NCBI GenBank assembly: GCA_029532415.1
Contig: JAQOTA010000058.1
Location: 434,001-498,000, forward strand
Length of the DNA: 64,000 nt
Direction of reading: 5' to 3'
DNA from: Marasmius tenuissimus
Lineage: Eukaryota > Basidiomycota > Agaricomycetes > Agaricales > Marasmiaceae
This document shows positions 1 to 15,384 of this stretch, piece after piece. Positions within the stretch are counted from its first letter, which is position 1. Each line of letters opens with the position of its first letter. The notes under the pieces were generated by a model that made no database searches, was not told the origin of the DNA, and saw only the letters and a list, made by a program, of their open reading frames with translations. Both the position numbers and the translations under genes were made by a program.

Positions 1-58
1 CAATGAGAGTAACTGACTTATATACTTGCCATTTTCGAGTCATACAAGCGCCCACAAG

Positions 59-1719
59 ATGATTACACCTCGATTCAGTTGTGCCCAAACGGCCGAGTCT
101 GTCACTATCTCAATCTACTGCCCCTCCGTTCGGGTAAGTAATTCATTAAGCCCGTTTAGAACGCCTAACTGAGACACTAACAGGCTGCCGACGTCGAGAT
201 CAATGTCGACGATACACTGGTCTCCGTACACATCAACCCGTATTTTCTGCGTCTCAACTTCTCTCACTCGTTAGTTGAGGACGAAGCATCCTCGGCTCAA
301 TACGATCCTAGCAGCGGGTATCTCACTATAGCTCTAACAAAAGATATCAAAGGACAGCATTTCGACGACCTTGATCTACTAGCAAAACTCCTTGCACCGC
401 GGCCGATCGCGCCTCCGGAACCGCCTCGAATTGAAGTCCTATCAGAGTCTAGCAGCGAAGAAGCGGCCGCAGAAGAGTTAATTGCGAAGACAGAAGGGCT
501 TTCACTGGACCAACAAGAGTTTATAGAGGGTAAGTAGTCGGAAGATCGCAGAGACCGTGCTCATTCTCTCTACCAGCTGCTGAGAATGATTGGCAGCTCC
601 CCCAGACGCTCCCCGAATCAGATTCGATCAAAGTGATCCCCCAGTGTCAATATGGCTTTCTCAATACATATACGGGATACTTCACCAACGTATCTTATGC
701 TGAGAACGAGGTGAACGACCTGGGAGTCGACGCTGAGCGGTCACTTCCGAAGGAACGGCGAAAAAAGCGGCTCCTCCATGAGGACGACAAGTGGGACGTC
801 GAACATTACATGTCAGTTCCCCTTAATCTTCCTAGTCATCGTTGACCGTTCCTTAGGGCAGATTTTGCGGAGGACGAATATATCCAAGAACTCCTCAAAT
901 GGACTCATCCGAACGTAAAGAGTTCATCAGATTTTGAATTTACCGCAAAGGAGAAAGAAGCAATGTTAAATCTCCCGAAGAAAGAGTGTGAGTGCTCCCG
1001 ATTCGTGTTTGCGGGGTTCACAGCGTTGAGAGAGGTACAACAGATATTCCAACCCAAGAACAAACCCGGGATCTTTATCTTACGCTCGTAACGCTGCTAT
1101 TTTCCTACGCATACGACTCGCGAACGACACAACATGACCCAACCCCCGAGAGTGCTTGGACAATCTGCGCTCTGACGCCTGCCTTCTCCGCTTTAGACTC
1201 CGCACCATATGCCGCTACCTCGCGGGAGTCGTCCTTCGAGTTCCAATCGGAGGAAATTGAAGCAACACTCGTTGCGCCTTATCGCCGCTCTCTGTCCTTC
1301 CCACTGTATCGATCCTTCGCTCTCGCAGAGAAATGCCGAAAAGACGTGGCCTCCTTCCTAACCAAGGGGAAACGAGCTGTATTCCGGTGTCTACTTGAGA
1401 TCAAGGACATTCTTGATCATCACGAAGTATACTACGTCTACAGCAAGATCTGGTTGGATGATTATTGTGTTTGGATCCAAAGCCTTGCCAGGTATGTGAC
1501 AGGTGTTCATCGTGGGCTGTAAGTTTAGCCTCATCAGCCGACTACAGCGATGAGATTCTCGCTCAGCTAGGCGCAGCTGTTGACAAGACCTCAGTACGGA
1601 AGGCATCAATTGGATGGGATTTGGAACAGGTTGAAGCCATCGTTCGCGACATTCAAGGTGGTCGAGACCAGCGGGACGCCGACAGCGATGATCCTGATAG
1701 TGATGACGACTCGGAGTAA
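59..1719 (+). CDS. SHQ1: SHQ1, H/ACA snoRNP assembly chaperone
   Basis: Chaperone that holds newly made dyskerin/Cbf5 before it enters H/ACA ribonucleoprotein particles (nucleus/cytoplasm). The first exon starts MITPRFSCAQ and opens an Hsp20/CS-like fold (PYFLRLNFSHSLVEDE is typical of SHQ1). After an acidic linker comes the helical SHQ1 domain, with QYGFLNTYTGYF, ESAWTICALTPAFSALDS and VYYVYSKIWLDDYCVWIQ as clear family motifs. The protein ends in an acidic Asp/Ser tail. Several short introns interrupt it; the first is 134-183 (GTAAGT...CAG). The start is the first ATG that opens the CS-like fold. Length and domain order match full-length fungal SHQ1, so it looks complete. Confidence 0.92.
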
Positions 1720-1924
1720 CGGTATTGGAATCTTAGGCGGGGTAGTGATCAAGGCTTACCTTCAGTGTGAGTTCTGTCACTGGGTACACATGCGGCTCGG
1801 CGAAGGGAATGCTGCGGGACTCCCCTGCACAAAAATTACTAGACTACAGCTACGATAATACAAAGGGGGATATACAGCTGCGGTGCGATGCGAACCAACC
1901 AAATGATAACGAAGAGTCCGAATG

Positions 1925-4182
1925 TCACGATTTGCCCGCGAATAAAAACGAAGTCCTACTACCAGCAGCCGTGCTAGGTCTCTTTCGCTTGAGTGAAAAT
2001 CCAAGTAAATCACTAGACCTCCGGCTCTGCGTCTCAATCCTCGCTAACTCCTCTTCCCATTCTCGAATATTGGCCGAGTCCCGGATGCTCATCGACACAC
2101 CAGAAGAGATGCTCTTGGTACTCGGAGTCGTGGCATCGCTGGCGTTGCTGATGAACGTAGAGCCGGTATTCTTGCGGGTCCCTACCACGTTCACGTTCAC
2201 ATTGACGCTCACTCTTGGTGAATACACGAACCCCGAGGCGCTGCTCTTCGTGATCTCGGGTGATGTGGCGGTCCCAGGCCGGAGTTTTCGCCTGTATGGA
2301 GATTCGGCTTCCTGGTCAGGAATGTTCTGACGAGAACTGTCGAGAGTTCTTCCGTATGGGCTGTCAATCCGAGTTGACGAAAAAGGTTTGTCCCGAGGGC
2401 CGGCACTTGTGTGAGGCCGACGTGGCGCTCTATTCTTGGTAGGACTGACAGTGTTTGAAGGAGAGGGGTGACATGAAGATCGGTCGCCTGCAGAAGAGGA
2501 AGGGACGGGAAGTTCTGGGGCATTTTCACGTTCCCGTCGTGAATGGCGTGGTGATTTGGATTTGGAACGGGAGCGTTCTGAAGAGCTGGTATAATCCCGG
2601 TATTTCGCCTCCGCTATGCGTCGTTCAGAGTCATTCGTAGACATTATGTGGAGTTCCTCTTCGTCGAGGTCTAGCGAGTCCGTTCCAGAGGATGAAGTAA
2701 CTATGACCTAGAGAACTCGTTAATAGCAGCTCGGCTAAACAATAAGAATGACACTACCTTCGCACGTACAAAGAATTTAACTGTAATTAGGTCAGACTGA
2801 ATGGTCTCTCCAATTCCCCAGCGTCCAGATGACTTGACACTCGGCCATTGAAACGTTAGAGTTTTACTCCAAAGACCGCTACGCGAACGGGTAAATGGAC
2901 CCGAAGAATCAGTCCCAGCGACGGGAGTAACGATGGGTCTGACTGTTAGACTTTCGGATGAATGCGAAACATTACGGCGGTCGGGTAGCAGAGCCGTGGT
3001 GGAGGCTAATGGATCTTCGTTGCCGTAAGGAGCTGCTGACAGAGGTAATGCAAGAGAGGAGGAAGATGCGAACTGGCGAGGGATGGGTATTGATGATGAA
3101 GTGGGTGCTGATTGAGATGTATGGGAATTATGTGGAGAACGTGGAGTATTTAATGAAGAATTTGAGGGTGCAAAAGGCTGAGACGACGTCGGGCTTGTTG
3201 AGTCGTTGAAGTATATGCGTCTTCGACCACGAGTGTCGCACTACGTATTGAGGCGCCAGAGTCACTCGGCAGGATGTGTATTGGCACGGAGACAAGGTCT
3301 GTCGGTCCAATAGGGAATTTAGGAGCATTCAGGGAGTAGGTTATTCGGGGACCACGAGGCTTGGCGGCCTGACGATCGAGTTTCGGTTCAATTTCGTGGT
3401 GAAGTGAACCGTAGGAAGGAAGGTTGGGAGGCATGTCGTATCGGATGAGAGGCAGATCCACATGTTTGACTTGCCGTGTCCCAATGGCAGTAATGGGTAT
3501 GTGATTGATGACTGGAGGGCCGTTTGAGAGGATGCAAAAGGGCGAGAAGGCAATGAAACGCACCTGCTTCAACACGCCACATGCACTTGTACTCGACAAA
3601 GGAGACAGTGCTAAACCCAGCAACCGTTGGTGGTAACGATATCCGAAACGGATATTCCCCATCACCAATCGCATCATATTCTTGGCCGTCCGGCTTTGTC
3701 CACAAAACTTGCGTTTGATCGACGAGGACATTGGTTTGCAAAGAGCCCAAACGACCGAGACGAGACTCGTAACAGCGGACTGAGACAGTTATTGACTTTG
3801 CCTGGAGGGTCTTGAGGTCGCTGTCACGCTTCGTGCGGACCACTTGGCGGGGAAAAGCAAGTTGAGGAGAGAGCAGAGAAAGCATGGTCAAAGCGTACTC
3901 ACCTCCCTCTACTTTTACTGGTGTAAGACCAAGATATCCAGTATAGGGAAAATAACGGACACCATTGCCTGTGAGAAGGAAGTGAGCAATTGAGCAAGCG
4001 GAAGAGCAACGAACGAAAAGAGACCTTTTGAGGATATGAGCAGCAAGTGAACCATGGGACAAGCCTGGGACGAGCCCTCTCACATGCGACTGGCCTGTGG
4101 TAGTCTGTGGTGGCGGAATGGTAGCAGAGAGAGATTGAGTGCTTCCATAAATTCGTCTGCCAACCTTCTTTGACGCATTTAG
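1925..4182 (-). CDS. Arrestin-like (alpha-arrestin type) protein, 5' end unresolved
   Basis: Arrestin-fold proteins usually act as adaptors for ubiquitination and endocytosis of membrane cargo. Exons read on the minus strand: up to 4182-4053, then 3968-3903, 3842-3564, 3511-2758 and 2707-1925. The N domain shows RYFPYTGYLGL, SVRCYESRLGRLGS and PFRISLPPTVAGFS. The C domain ends with TLTFQWPSVKSSGRWG and TIQSDLITVKFFVRAK. The last exon gives a short acidic segment, then a Ser/Arg-rich disordered tail with a conserved REWEEELARIE motif. No in-frame ATG is found in the exon beginning at 4182, and stop codons lie just upstream, so a further 5' exon must exist toward the divergent transporter gene. 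Near 3218-3225 the frame seems to lack one base (VVE to RRIYF); a 53-nt intron is an alternative. Confidence 0.8.
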
Positions 4183-4308
4183 CTAATTAATTCCATATTA
4201 TTTTTAGCAGCTGTTGCCGACTTCCTTTTTTGGACTTAGCAGATTACCCCGCCTTCGTCGTCTGCAGCACCCTTATCCGTATCGTCGACTTGAACTCGAA
4301 CCACCACA

Positions 4309-6291
4309 ATGCCGACCTCCTTCTATGTGCCCTTCCTCCTGGCGGGCATGATTATCACTGTGAGCTTGAAATACTTGCTTTACCTTGACGAGTGCTCATT
4401 CCTCCCTTCAGGGCTCCAGTAATTCTCTCTGGAGCAAGTGGCAGGTACGTTTCCGAGCCACGTACCCCCCTATGGCCTTATCCCTGATTGTCGGGTGTTC
4501 CCATCTTCTTTACTTAGGATATGCAATGCGTTGAGAATTGTAGTGACCCGGACGTTCGACGCCACGTTCTCTACGAGCAGCCCGTATGGCAAACCCTACA
4601 GATGTTCCGTAAGTCCGTCCCGGCGTATTCAACTTGTTTCGGGTCTTATATTTCACCCTACAGTCGGCGAAATGCTCTGTCAGTAATCACTGCGGAAGAA
4701 ATTGACGCAAAACTCACCACGGGATTCTTAGGTTTCCTCCCCGTCATCTTCTCTTGGTTAAACTCGAAGCGCAAGACGCAAAGTGTTCAACTCCCTACGG
4801 ATACAGAACCCGAAACCGATGTTCAGAATAAGGTTGACTCGTCATCAGAATCCTTGAGCGGCTGGAAAATTCTTTTGTTATGGATTCCCGCTGCTTGTGA
4901 TTTGACCGGTACTACCGTGAGTTGTCCGTTCTATCCATTTGCGCGAACATTGCGAATTGATATGTCGTTGCAGTTGATGAATGTTGGCTTATTATATACG
5001 CCTGTCTCGATCTATCAGATGACTCGTGGCTCGCTTGTGCTATTCGTGGCTTTCCTCAGCGTCACTTTCCTGCGCAGGCGGCTTTGGTTCTACCAGTAAG
5101 CCGAGATGTTGTACCGGATTATTAAGACTCAACAACCCTTTCAGATGGGCATCTCTTCTCATTGTCATGGCTGGTGTTGCCCTCGTCGGCTTCAGCGGTT
5201 CCCTCATCAAAGATGCTGTCAAGGAAGCCGTGCACATAGTTATTCAATCTCGTTTTTTGAGCCCCGATGCCGAGGTGCCACCTCCAGAACCCGTCGAACT
5301 TCCTCAGGCAACTGCTGCTGTTATCGGCGTTTTCTTCATCCTCTTCGCGCAAGTATTGTGAGTATCTAGCAAACTCAATCATATCCTGTTTGTTGGCTCA
5401 CTGCAGAATGAAGCACGGCCACTCAGTTCGTCGTAGAAGGCAAGCCACAGTCCCCTTTCTCGCATGCACTTGTCTGACCTTCTACATTTGATAGAGAAGA
5501 TCTTGGGTAAACATTTCTTTCACCATGTCAAGGTGACTTTTTATTGACTCTTCCTACCAGGCCGGTATTCCGTCCCCCCACTCGTCGCTGTTGGGTTTGA
5601 AGGCTTGTTCGGCGCCATTACGATTCTCCTCTTGTTCCCCATACTGTCGATACCTTCCGTGGCTTCCAAGTCTTCTTTCTTCGACTTGCGCCGTGGATGG
5701 GATCAGATGATCAACACTCCCTCTGTGTTATACTCCGGTATTGCTATTGCATGCAGTATCGCACTATTCAATTACTTCGGCTTGAGCGTCACTCGCCACG
5801 TTAGTGCAACTGCGCGGTCTTTGGCGGACACGTGCAGGACACTGTCCATTTGGTTGATCAGTTTAGGCTTAGGTTGGGAAAAGCTTCTATTCCCGATTTC
5901 ATTGCTCCAGGTCCTCGGTTTCTCGTTGTTGGTGTGAGTCTATATCTCCCAGTATTCTCTATTGGGACTTGACCTATATTAACACGATCCTTTTCTTTCT
6001 GCCAGATATGGTACCGTGCGTATACCTTCCCTCTTCTCAATTCGTGATCATACTCACGCTCATCTATAGTTCCTGTTCAATAACCTCGTCGCGATCCCAC
6101 CCTGCATCCCTCACCCAGAAATCGACCACTCAGACGATCCTGAGGAAGCAGAAGGCTTGCTGTCGAATAGCACCATAGACGAGACAGCAACTCTTCCCGC
6201 TGATTTGGGACACAGTGGATACGATGTCGTCCCGGAAGGCCAGCATGCCATCGCTCCGAGCCCTAGAGCCAGCCGTCCTCACGCCGATTGA
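4309..6291 (+). CDS. SLC35F6-like multipass transporter (drug/metabolite transporter superfamily)
   Basis: Nucleotide-sugar-transporter-like membrane protein of the SLC35F6 group (human relative lysosomal/mitochondrial); substrate not known. Exon 1 gives MPTSFYVPFLLAGMIITG, a first membrane helix, followed by SSNSLWSKWQD as in SLC35F6. Later helices include LLLWIPAACDLTGTT, LLYTPVSIYQMTRGSLVLF and LFGAITILLLFPIL, and the end carries RSLADTCRTLSIWLISLGLGW and LLQVLGFSLLVYG. About ten membrane segments are expected. The C-terminus is a short soluble acidic tail. Many short introns; one (GTCAGT...TTAG) joins GEMLC to FLPVIFSW. Transcribed divergently from the arrestin gene. Confidence 0.85.
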
Positions 6292-6670
6292 CGCCGCCAA
6301 CGTTGTGTATTCTGTCCGCAAATCGTTCACCCGATTGCCTATTCACACGCATCTCATGAACATTGTACATAGATTTAAATTTACTTAGGTCACCCTCCTG
6401 TTAGCTTAGGAATATTATCCGTTAATATCTGGGGTAGCAATCTGGACTGACCTGCAGTTCATTCTGCTTTGTTTGTAAAGTGTGTGTCTTGAGGAGAATC
6501 TTAGATTGGCTTTGAAAGCTCGACGCAAAAACCGTATACCCGACCTCGGAAACGAGATGAGCGCCCAAGGCCGGGCGCTTACCGGGTACTGAGCGCCTCT
6601 TGTATTCTCTCTACTCTCATCATCCTTAGCGTCCAGATAGACCTCGCACTCAGTTGGTCTTTTTACCGTT
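6292..6670. other. Intergenic, SLC35F6-like 3' side to CBP4 5' side
   Basis: No gene seen. Holds the 3' untranslated region of the upstream transporter gene and the promoter of CBP4. The one structured element is the inverted repeat listed separately at 6560-6597. Confidence 0.6.
6560..6597. promoter_or_regulatory. GC-rich inverted repeat with extra half-site upstream of CBP4
   Basis: AGCGCCC (6560-6566) and GGGCGCT (6573-6579) are perfect complements around a 6-nt spacer; AGCGCC recurs at about 6592-6597. It lies about 75-110 bp before the CBP4 start codon, so a transcription-factor site is plausible. Function is inferred only. Confidence 0.35.
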
Positions 6671-7180
6671 ATGCATTTCCCTTGGATAAGATTCTCTGGG
6701 CTAGCTGCTGGACGTAAGTAGAGTCTTTCCCATCTCTATATTCCCCTATGAAACCTCGTAACCGTCAGTGACCGGGTTAGGCTACCTTTTCATGAAAGGT
6801 TCGTTCATCCTCCCGTACATTCTGCTTCTCCTATCATTCATGAGTTATGTTTGGATAGCAACGGTACCCACGGAAGAACAACTGTACAATGCAAGTCGCA
6901 ATCCCTTACAGCTTCAGACTTCGGAATTCACATCGCGTTATTTCCCCAACCCTACAGAGAATGGCCCCGGACATCAGGAAGAAAGTCGACGCTGCACGAG
7001 CATTGAGAGAAGCAAGGGAGAAGGAGACGGAAAAGCAGGTCGAAGCACAGGCGAGTCCGAAGAATATTCACCGAGATGTTTCTTGTCAGGCTCACTGCGT
7101 TACTTGTGAAGACTGCACCGGAGAACGTCGACCCCGATTCACTGAAGCCGATATGGGCAGACCCTCCTTCAAGAAGATAG
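6671..7180 (+). CDS. CBP4: CBP4-like mitochondrial complex III assembly factor
   Basis: Small inner-membrane protein that, with Cbp3-Cbp6, helps assemble cytochrome b into respiratory complex III. Exons give a short N-terminal membrane helix (MHFPWIRFSGLAAGLTGLGY), then the diagnostic TVPTEEQLYN, then RMAPDIRKKVDAARALREAR and a charged coil. The end is ENVDPDSLKPIWADPP and a stop at 7178-7180. The YN/RM junction requires an intron with a GC donor (GCAAGT at 6892, acceptor ending 6957). The junction before the last exon is either a second GC intron (GCGAGT at 7051, acceptor ending 7111) or a GT intron starting 12 nt earlier; both keep frame. The mature protein is under 100 residues, usual for CBP4. 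Confidence 0.82.
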
Positions 7181-7644
7181 CTAAATATTGCTCGTACTAT
7201 GACGCTGGCCTACGATTGAACACTTCCGCCCTTCTCTATTCTCACATACCGCATCATTATCGTCGCGTCCTAATCAATACTCCACCTCAATCTCTCATGC
7301 TGTACAATAATAGTATGCAATTAGGATTCGTGAGCTGCGCTGGTCCCCGAGGTGAGAACCCCATTAAGTATAAAGAGTAGAGACATGTGGAATAAGCCGT
7401 CAACCTGGTCTTAGTCTAGTGGGGAGGAGAAAGGGAAGTGAAGGAAAGAGAAGATTTTACACTGGTAAATACTAATGTCAATGAGCAAGGAAAATCAAGT
7501 ATGTAGATGGGGAAAACAGTGTGGACAAGCCTAGTGCTATCCATCATGCATCATGCATCAAGAGATTCGGCCTAGAAGATGGTCCTCTGGAGAAGGTCGT
7601 ATAGTGTATCAGTCGGGGTTCATCGAATGGTCGTACTTGCCAAG
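7181..7644. other. Convergent intergenic region
   Basis: 3' flanks of CBP4 (+) and SIP5 (-). A short tandem of a 7-mer (ATCATGC, about 2.5 copies) lies near 7540-7560. Nothing else recognised. Confidence 0.5.
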
Positions 7645-9539
7645 CTAAACGACGTACTCAGCATGATCCTCTCCCTCCGCCGGGGTCTTCTTCGCTATCA
7701 AAGGTTGCTGAAATGTCGTCTCAGGAGAGGACGGCAGCTCTTGATAGCTCCAGGAGTTTGCGGTCCCAGTGTCGACGCCACTGATTCCGATGTATCCGTA
7801 TGAGAGACATCGGGTCGTCTCGGCGGCTCCGCTGCATTTGTCCCGTTCGAGTTGCCATCCTGCACATCAGCGGTTGACGGAGAAGCGCCGGCAGATGAGT
7901 CATGGCTATGACTCGCGAGTAGAGCGCTGGCGGTGGATGTTGTACTCATGGCTGCAGCAAGAGTACTGAACGGGGGAGGATTGGACATGCTGTTGGTATG
8001 TGTCAACCCATTCGACGTGTTGTCACGGGAGTTGGGCGCTGGTGAGGGCGACCGACTGCCTGTAGATCCGAGTTTGGCTGGGCTTGGAGAGAATCCTGGT
8101 TTGGTCCGGTAGAGGATGAACTGGAAGGAGTTGACGTGAGGGTAATGAGAGGGTGAAGGTTGGGAGACAATGACGGGCCCGCAGTCGAAGGTCCACCCTC
8201 CGTATCTGCCCCGCCTGATTCAGGTTTTCGCTTCTTGTCCTTCTCTTTCTTCTTCTTCTCCTCTGCCTCCTTTCGCTGTTGCTCCTCGTGCTCAAGTAAT
8301 GATAACCGCATCGCTTCCATTACCATAAGCTGGGGACGATCAGTCTAAATAGGAAGGCGCAGATGCCATAATGACTTGCCTCTTCTAAGTCCTGTCCTAG
8401 ATATTGTTCAAAGGGATTGCCGGGGTTCTGCTGTCTCCTTCTCGACCGCCTGCTACCACTGCCTTCAGCAGGCTCACCACCGGCCTCATCCGGTAGTGCA
8501 TGCACGCGACCACTGGTGACCCCCACCGGTATCAGACGGTCTCCCACCTGACGCATGATAATGCGACGATTGGCACGTCGAGCGACTGCTGCTCTGACTG
8601 CTGCAAGCTTAGCCTCCCAGTCTGGTCGAATGTGATCTGTTTGCACACGAATCAGCCAATCTCGAGCGAATAATCGCGTATCGGTCTTCCCGCTTACCTA
8701 TTGTAACCACTTCAGGGCTATCTGCGCTGAAACTCTTCTGACGTTTCTTGTGCGTGTTGCGGGTAGAGCTCGTTGGAACTGGGTTTTGGGACCCTTTCGG
8801 GGAATCGGAGAATATGGAGCTCTGGGTCCATGATCGCTATCAACAGAAGAATTTTGACAGAGGCGGTGGTAATACTCACCGATCCCTCGCTGCCTATGCC
8901 AGCCCGCCATGGAGGGGGAGAGTAGACGATGCCAAAGTTATCTTGCACACAATATGGACAGGCTGCCGGCTCCGACACCAGATGTGTTGTAGTGGGTTCA
9001 GATCGTTTGATTTGTACAAAACATTCTGTGCAAATCGCCTGAGCACAGCACCTGGAATGGTTGATGTTTGGAGGATAGTACTGGGGGTGGCAGTGTGACG
9101 TAATTAGAGACACAGCAGCGACGACGAGGGCAGGGTTACGCACCAGAAAGCAGATAGGACACTCGACAGCACCCCTATAAATCGTAGCTTCAGGTCTACT
9201 GGGCTCCTTCAATGAATTCGAACGCTTGTTGTGACTGGTCTTGGAGGTTGTGCTGTTTGAGCTCATCATCGACGGAGAGTCACTCCTAGCCCCATCGGTC
9301 GAATTCTCTGCATCTGGGAGCTCTTTCCTCGCTGCCAAGATTTGTTCGTCGGTCCATGAATCCTCGTAATCTTCAAGCGGGCGATAGAATGGGGCCAATC
9401 TCCTCTGACAGATGAGCTGCGTGACTATGGCATGATTCCAATCTCGAGGACCAGTATAGACGCCTTGTGGAAGGAGGTGACCAAAGTCGACCGTTTCGTC
9501 TTGAGGGCCACGAGCAGATGATGAGGAACTGTTGCCCAT
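7645..9539 (-). CDS. SIP5: SIP5-family RING-like protein
   Basis: Fungal SIP5 was found as a Snf1-kinase-interacting protein; the RING-like cysteines suggest a ubiquitin-ligase-type or scaffold role. The start MGNSSSSSARG has a glycine at position 2 (possible myristoylation). The core is AVECPICFL, then YYPPNINHSRCCAQAICTEC and FVQIKRSEP, with CPYCVQDNFG completing the zinc-binding set. Later come a basic helix around VRAAVARRANRRIIMRQVG, NPFEQYLGQDLEE, the MEAMRLSLLEHEEQQRKEAE coil and a long Ser/Pro-rich tail. The C-terminus that keeps a sensible frame is SSPETTFQQPLIAKK, stop at 7645-7647. In the low-complexity tail the frame changes near 8.1 kb and 7.8 kb; the first can be served by a roughly 100-nt intron, the second I could not settle. 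Confidence 0.8.
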
Positions 9540-10208
9540 CGTTGGTGAACGAGTAAGCTTTCAAAGTTGAAAGAGACTTGCAAGTGACACACCCGTCCTG
9601 TGGGCCCGGCGCCGCCGAGTTATTTACCCAGGCTTGCCGAGCCCACCGGTGTTCTCGGACCGTTTAACGCCGAACAAGCGCCAAAAATAAGGACTCGCTT
9701 GAGTTTTGTGATTCCAAATTTCCTGTGAATTCATTTTACATTTGCTTTCAATCTTTCAGTCGTCCTTCTCGAGCTTGACTGAATACAGCTTCTATATTTT
9801 GATTTAGCCACAGCTATTTGATTGCTCTCCCTTCCCCCTCTTCAGGCAGGTACTAAGTAGTACGCTCAACAAAATGTATCCTCTGGAGTTACTTACCTTG
9901 CTCCCCCGAATATATTCGGCTAGCTTCCCTGCGGCTGACGAGTATACATCTTGGGCTTCAGAGCTGTCGGGACAGGTGCACCTCCAATAGTTCTTCGAAT
10001 TCAAACGTGCACGAGCTCACGGAACTTGTTCGAACCTGGGCGAACATCACGCTCTTAGCGCTAGTCAGGCTTGGGCGCTCGTTCCTCTCTTCTGTACGCG
10101 CCACGTCATTGGCCCGGGCCACGTGCGCTATACAGTAATTTTGACCGACTCTGAGCCGGACCAACTGCGGACAAGCCTTGCTCAGTCAGTCCTTTCTCTC
10201 TTACTCCC
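9540..10208. promoter_or_regulatory. Divergent promoter region between SIP5 and the SERCA gene
   Basis: About 670 bp with no gene. Near the SERCA side it holds CACGTC and CACGTG (E-box type) motifs around 10.1 kb and a pyrimidine-rich tract just before the ATG at 10209. Motif function is inferred. Confidence 0.4.
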
Positions 10209-13870
<3,662 letters not shown>

Positions 13871-14353
13871 TTCGAAAAGTAGACTGTCCAAGCCGTAGAA
13901 TCGATTAATAAACACGAACCTTACACGATCTCACGCGTGGATGAAGCATGGCCGACGTGAGTTTCTCTTCGTGCAAAACATGTGCTCACAACAACGATGC
14001 AAGAAAAAAAAATTTGAAGCATCGGATCTATCCGAGGTTATTATTCCGAGAACTCCTTTGTTAGGTAAGCCCGTTTCTCGTATACAACTCGACATTCCAT
14101 GTCAAGTTCCCGGGTATTTCATGTAGCGCCCAGTACCTTATGTCAAAAGCGCCCCAATTTTTTTTTCCTCCATGAATATCATTGTTGTTACCTGTGTTCC
14201 TTTCATCAGGTTCGATCCCTTGCTTGCTCAAACATTTATAACCAAACCTGTTTCTCTCTTTTCCCCCCCCTCCCTCCCTGGTAACACTTCCCGCTCTTGC
14301 ACCCCACCCTCCCTAATCACACCTCCCTCTTTCACTTCATAGGAGCTTGGACG
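13871..14353. promoter_or_regulatory. Promoter of the first barrel-protein gene
   Basis: No gene. A TATA-like TTTATA lies at 14235-14240 and is followed by long C/T-rich tracts up to the ATG at 14354, a layout typical of strongly expressed fungal genes. GGTTCGATCCC near 14210-14220 resembles a tRNA B box, but no tRNA surrounds it. Confidence 0.45.
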
Positions 14354-15340
14354 ATGTCTTCCAAGTTCGCAGTCACACTCCTCCTTGGCCTCTCCGCCAC
14401 TCTCTTCCTTCCCCTAGTGCAAGGGGCGCGTGTTCCTATAATGCGCGTGGGGAACAAGCCTTCCGGGCTACAGAAACGCGTCGACAACGCCCGATTCACT
14501 TTCTTCGATCCTGGTCTCGGTGCCTGTGGACAAACTCATTCCAATGCGGACTTTGTGAGTACTGTGCCGACGTCTCTTTCGCGTTTCAGACAGCTCATCG
14601 GAAATTGACGCGTAGATTGTCGCGCTCAACGCTCCTGTACGTGATCCCGCGAGTTGTGGTTACCCGTCACTTACTTACCATTAATGTGAACCTTGTAGCA
14701 ATGGGACGGTGGCAAGCATTGTTTTGAGATGATCTCAATCCAGTATGGCGGCAAGACTCACTCTGCCCAGATCGTTGACCTTGTACGTTACGCAGCTCTT
14801 CATCAGGATGCTTGACAACTAACATCACGAACAAAAAACCAGTGTCCTGGATGCGAATTCGGAGCGCTTGACATGTCGCGGGATTTGTTCTCGTTCTTTG
14901 ATTCCCAGGACAAGGGGGTCATTCATGGCTCGTGGGATTTCGGAAGCGGTGGCGGAGGAGGTGGAGGTAACGCTCCCCCTCCTCAGACCACGCAAGAACC
15001 TCCCAAGACCACGACTCAGCCTCCGCCACCTCCCCCGGAAACCACCCAGGCACCACCTCCTCCCACGACGACGACAAGGGCACCACCTCCGCCCACGACT
15101 ACGCAGGCACCTCCGCCATCGACTACGTCAAGAACCTCTACCTCTTCAAGTTCGACGACGACGAGCTCCACCTCCACGACTTCGTCAACGTCAACTTCAG
15201 CTTCAGCTTCATCTTCGTCCGCCACACCAACTGCTTTAACCGGCACTGGGTTGCCCGACGGGACGATCAATGAATTCGTGGTTGGCATTGGCAACATGGC
15301 TAGCCTCATTGCTGCAGCTGCAGGCTTGCAGGGGCAATGA
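14354..15340 (+). CDS. Secreted double-psi beta-barrel (RlpA/barwin-like) protein with Pro/Thr-rich tail, copy 1
   Basis: Likely a cell-wall or extracellular protein. The start MSSKFAVTLLLGLSATLFLP is a signal peptide, followed by a KR site. The barrel domain reads RFTFFDPGLGACGQTHSNAD, IVALNAPQWDGGKHCF, IQYGGKTHSAQIVDLCPGCE and GALDMSRDLFSFF; the paired cysteines and GACG / DLCPGC motifs are those of the RlpA-like family in basidiomycetes (related to barwin, expansin N-domains and plant kiwellin-like proteins). It is followed by a glycine linker, PPPP-TTT repeats, a Ser/Thr-rich stretch and a hydrophobic C-terminus that might carry a GPI anchor. Introns are short. An upstream in-frame methionine exists, but the signal peptide fixes the start at 14354. 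A paralogue follows at 16014. Confidence 0.85.
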
Positions 15341-15384
15341 ACACGCAGCGTACCCCTTTTCCTTCGCGACAACTTGCGCTTTCT

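Noticed and set aside
14209..14220. GGTTCGATCCC, a perfect tRNA B-box match
   Set aside because: No A box or acceptor stem in the preceding 70 nt; it sits in the promoter of a protein-coding gene.
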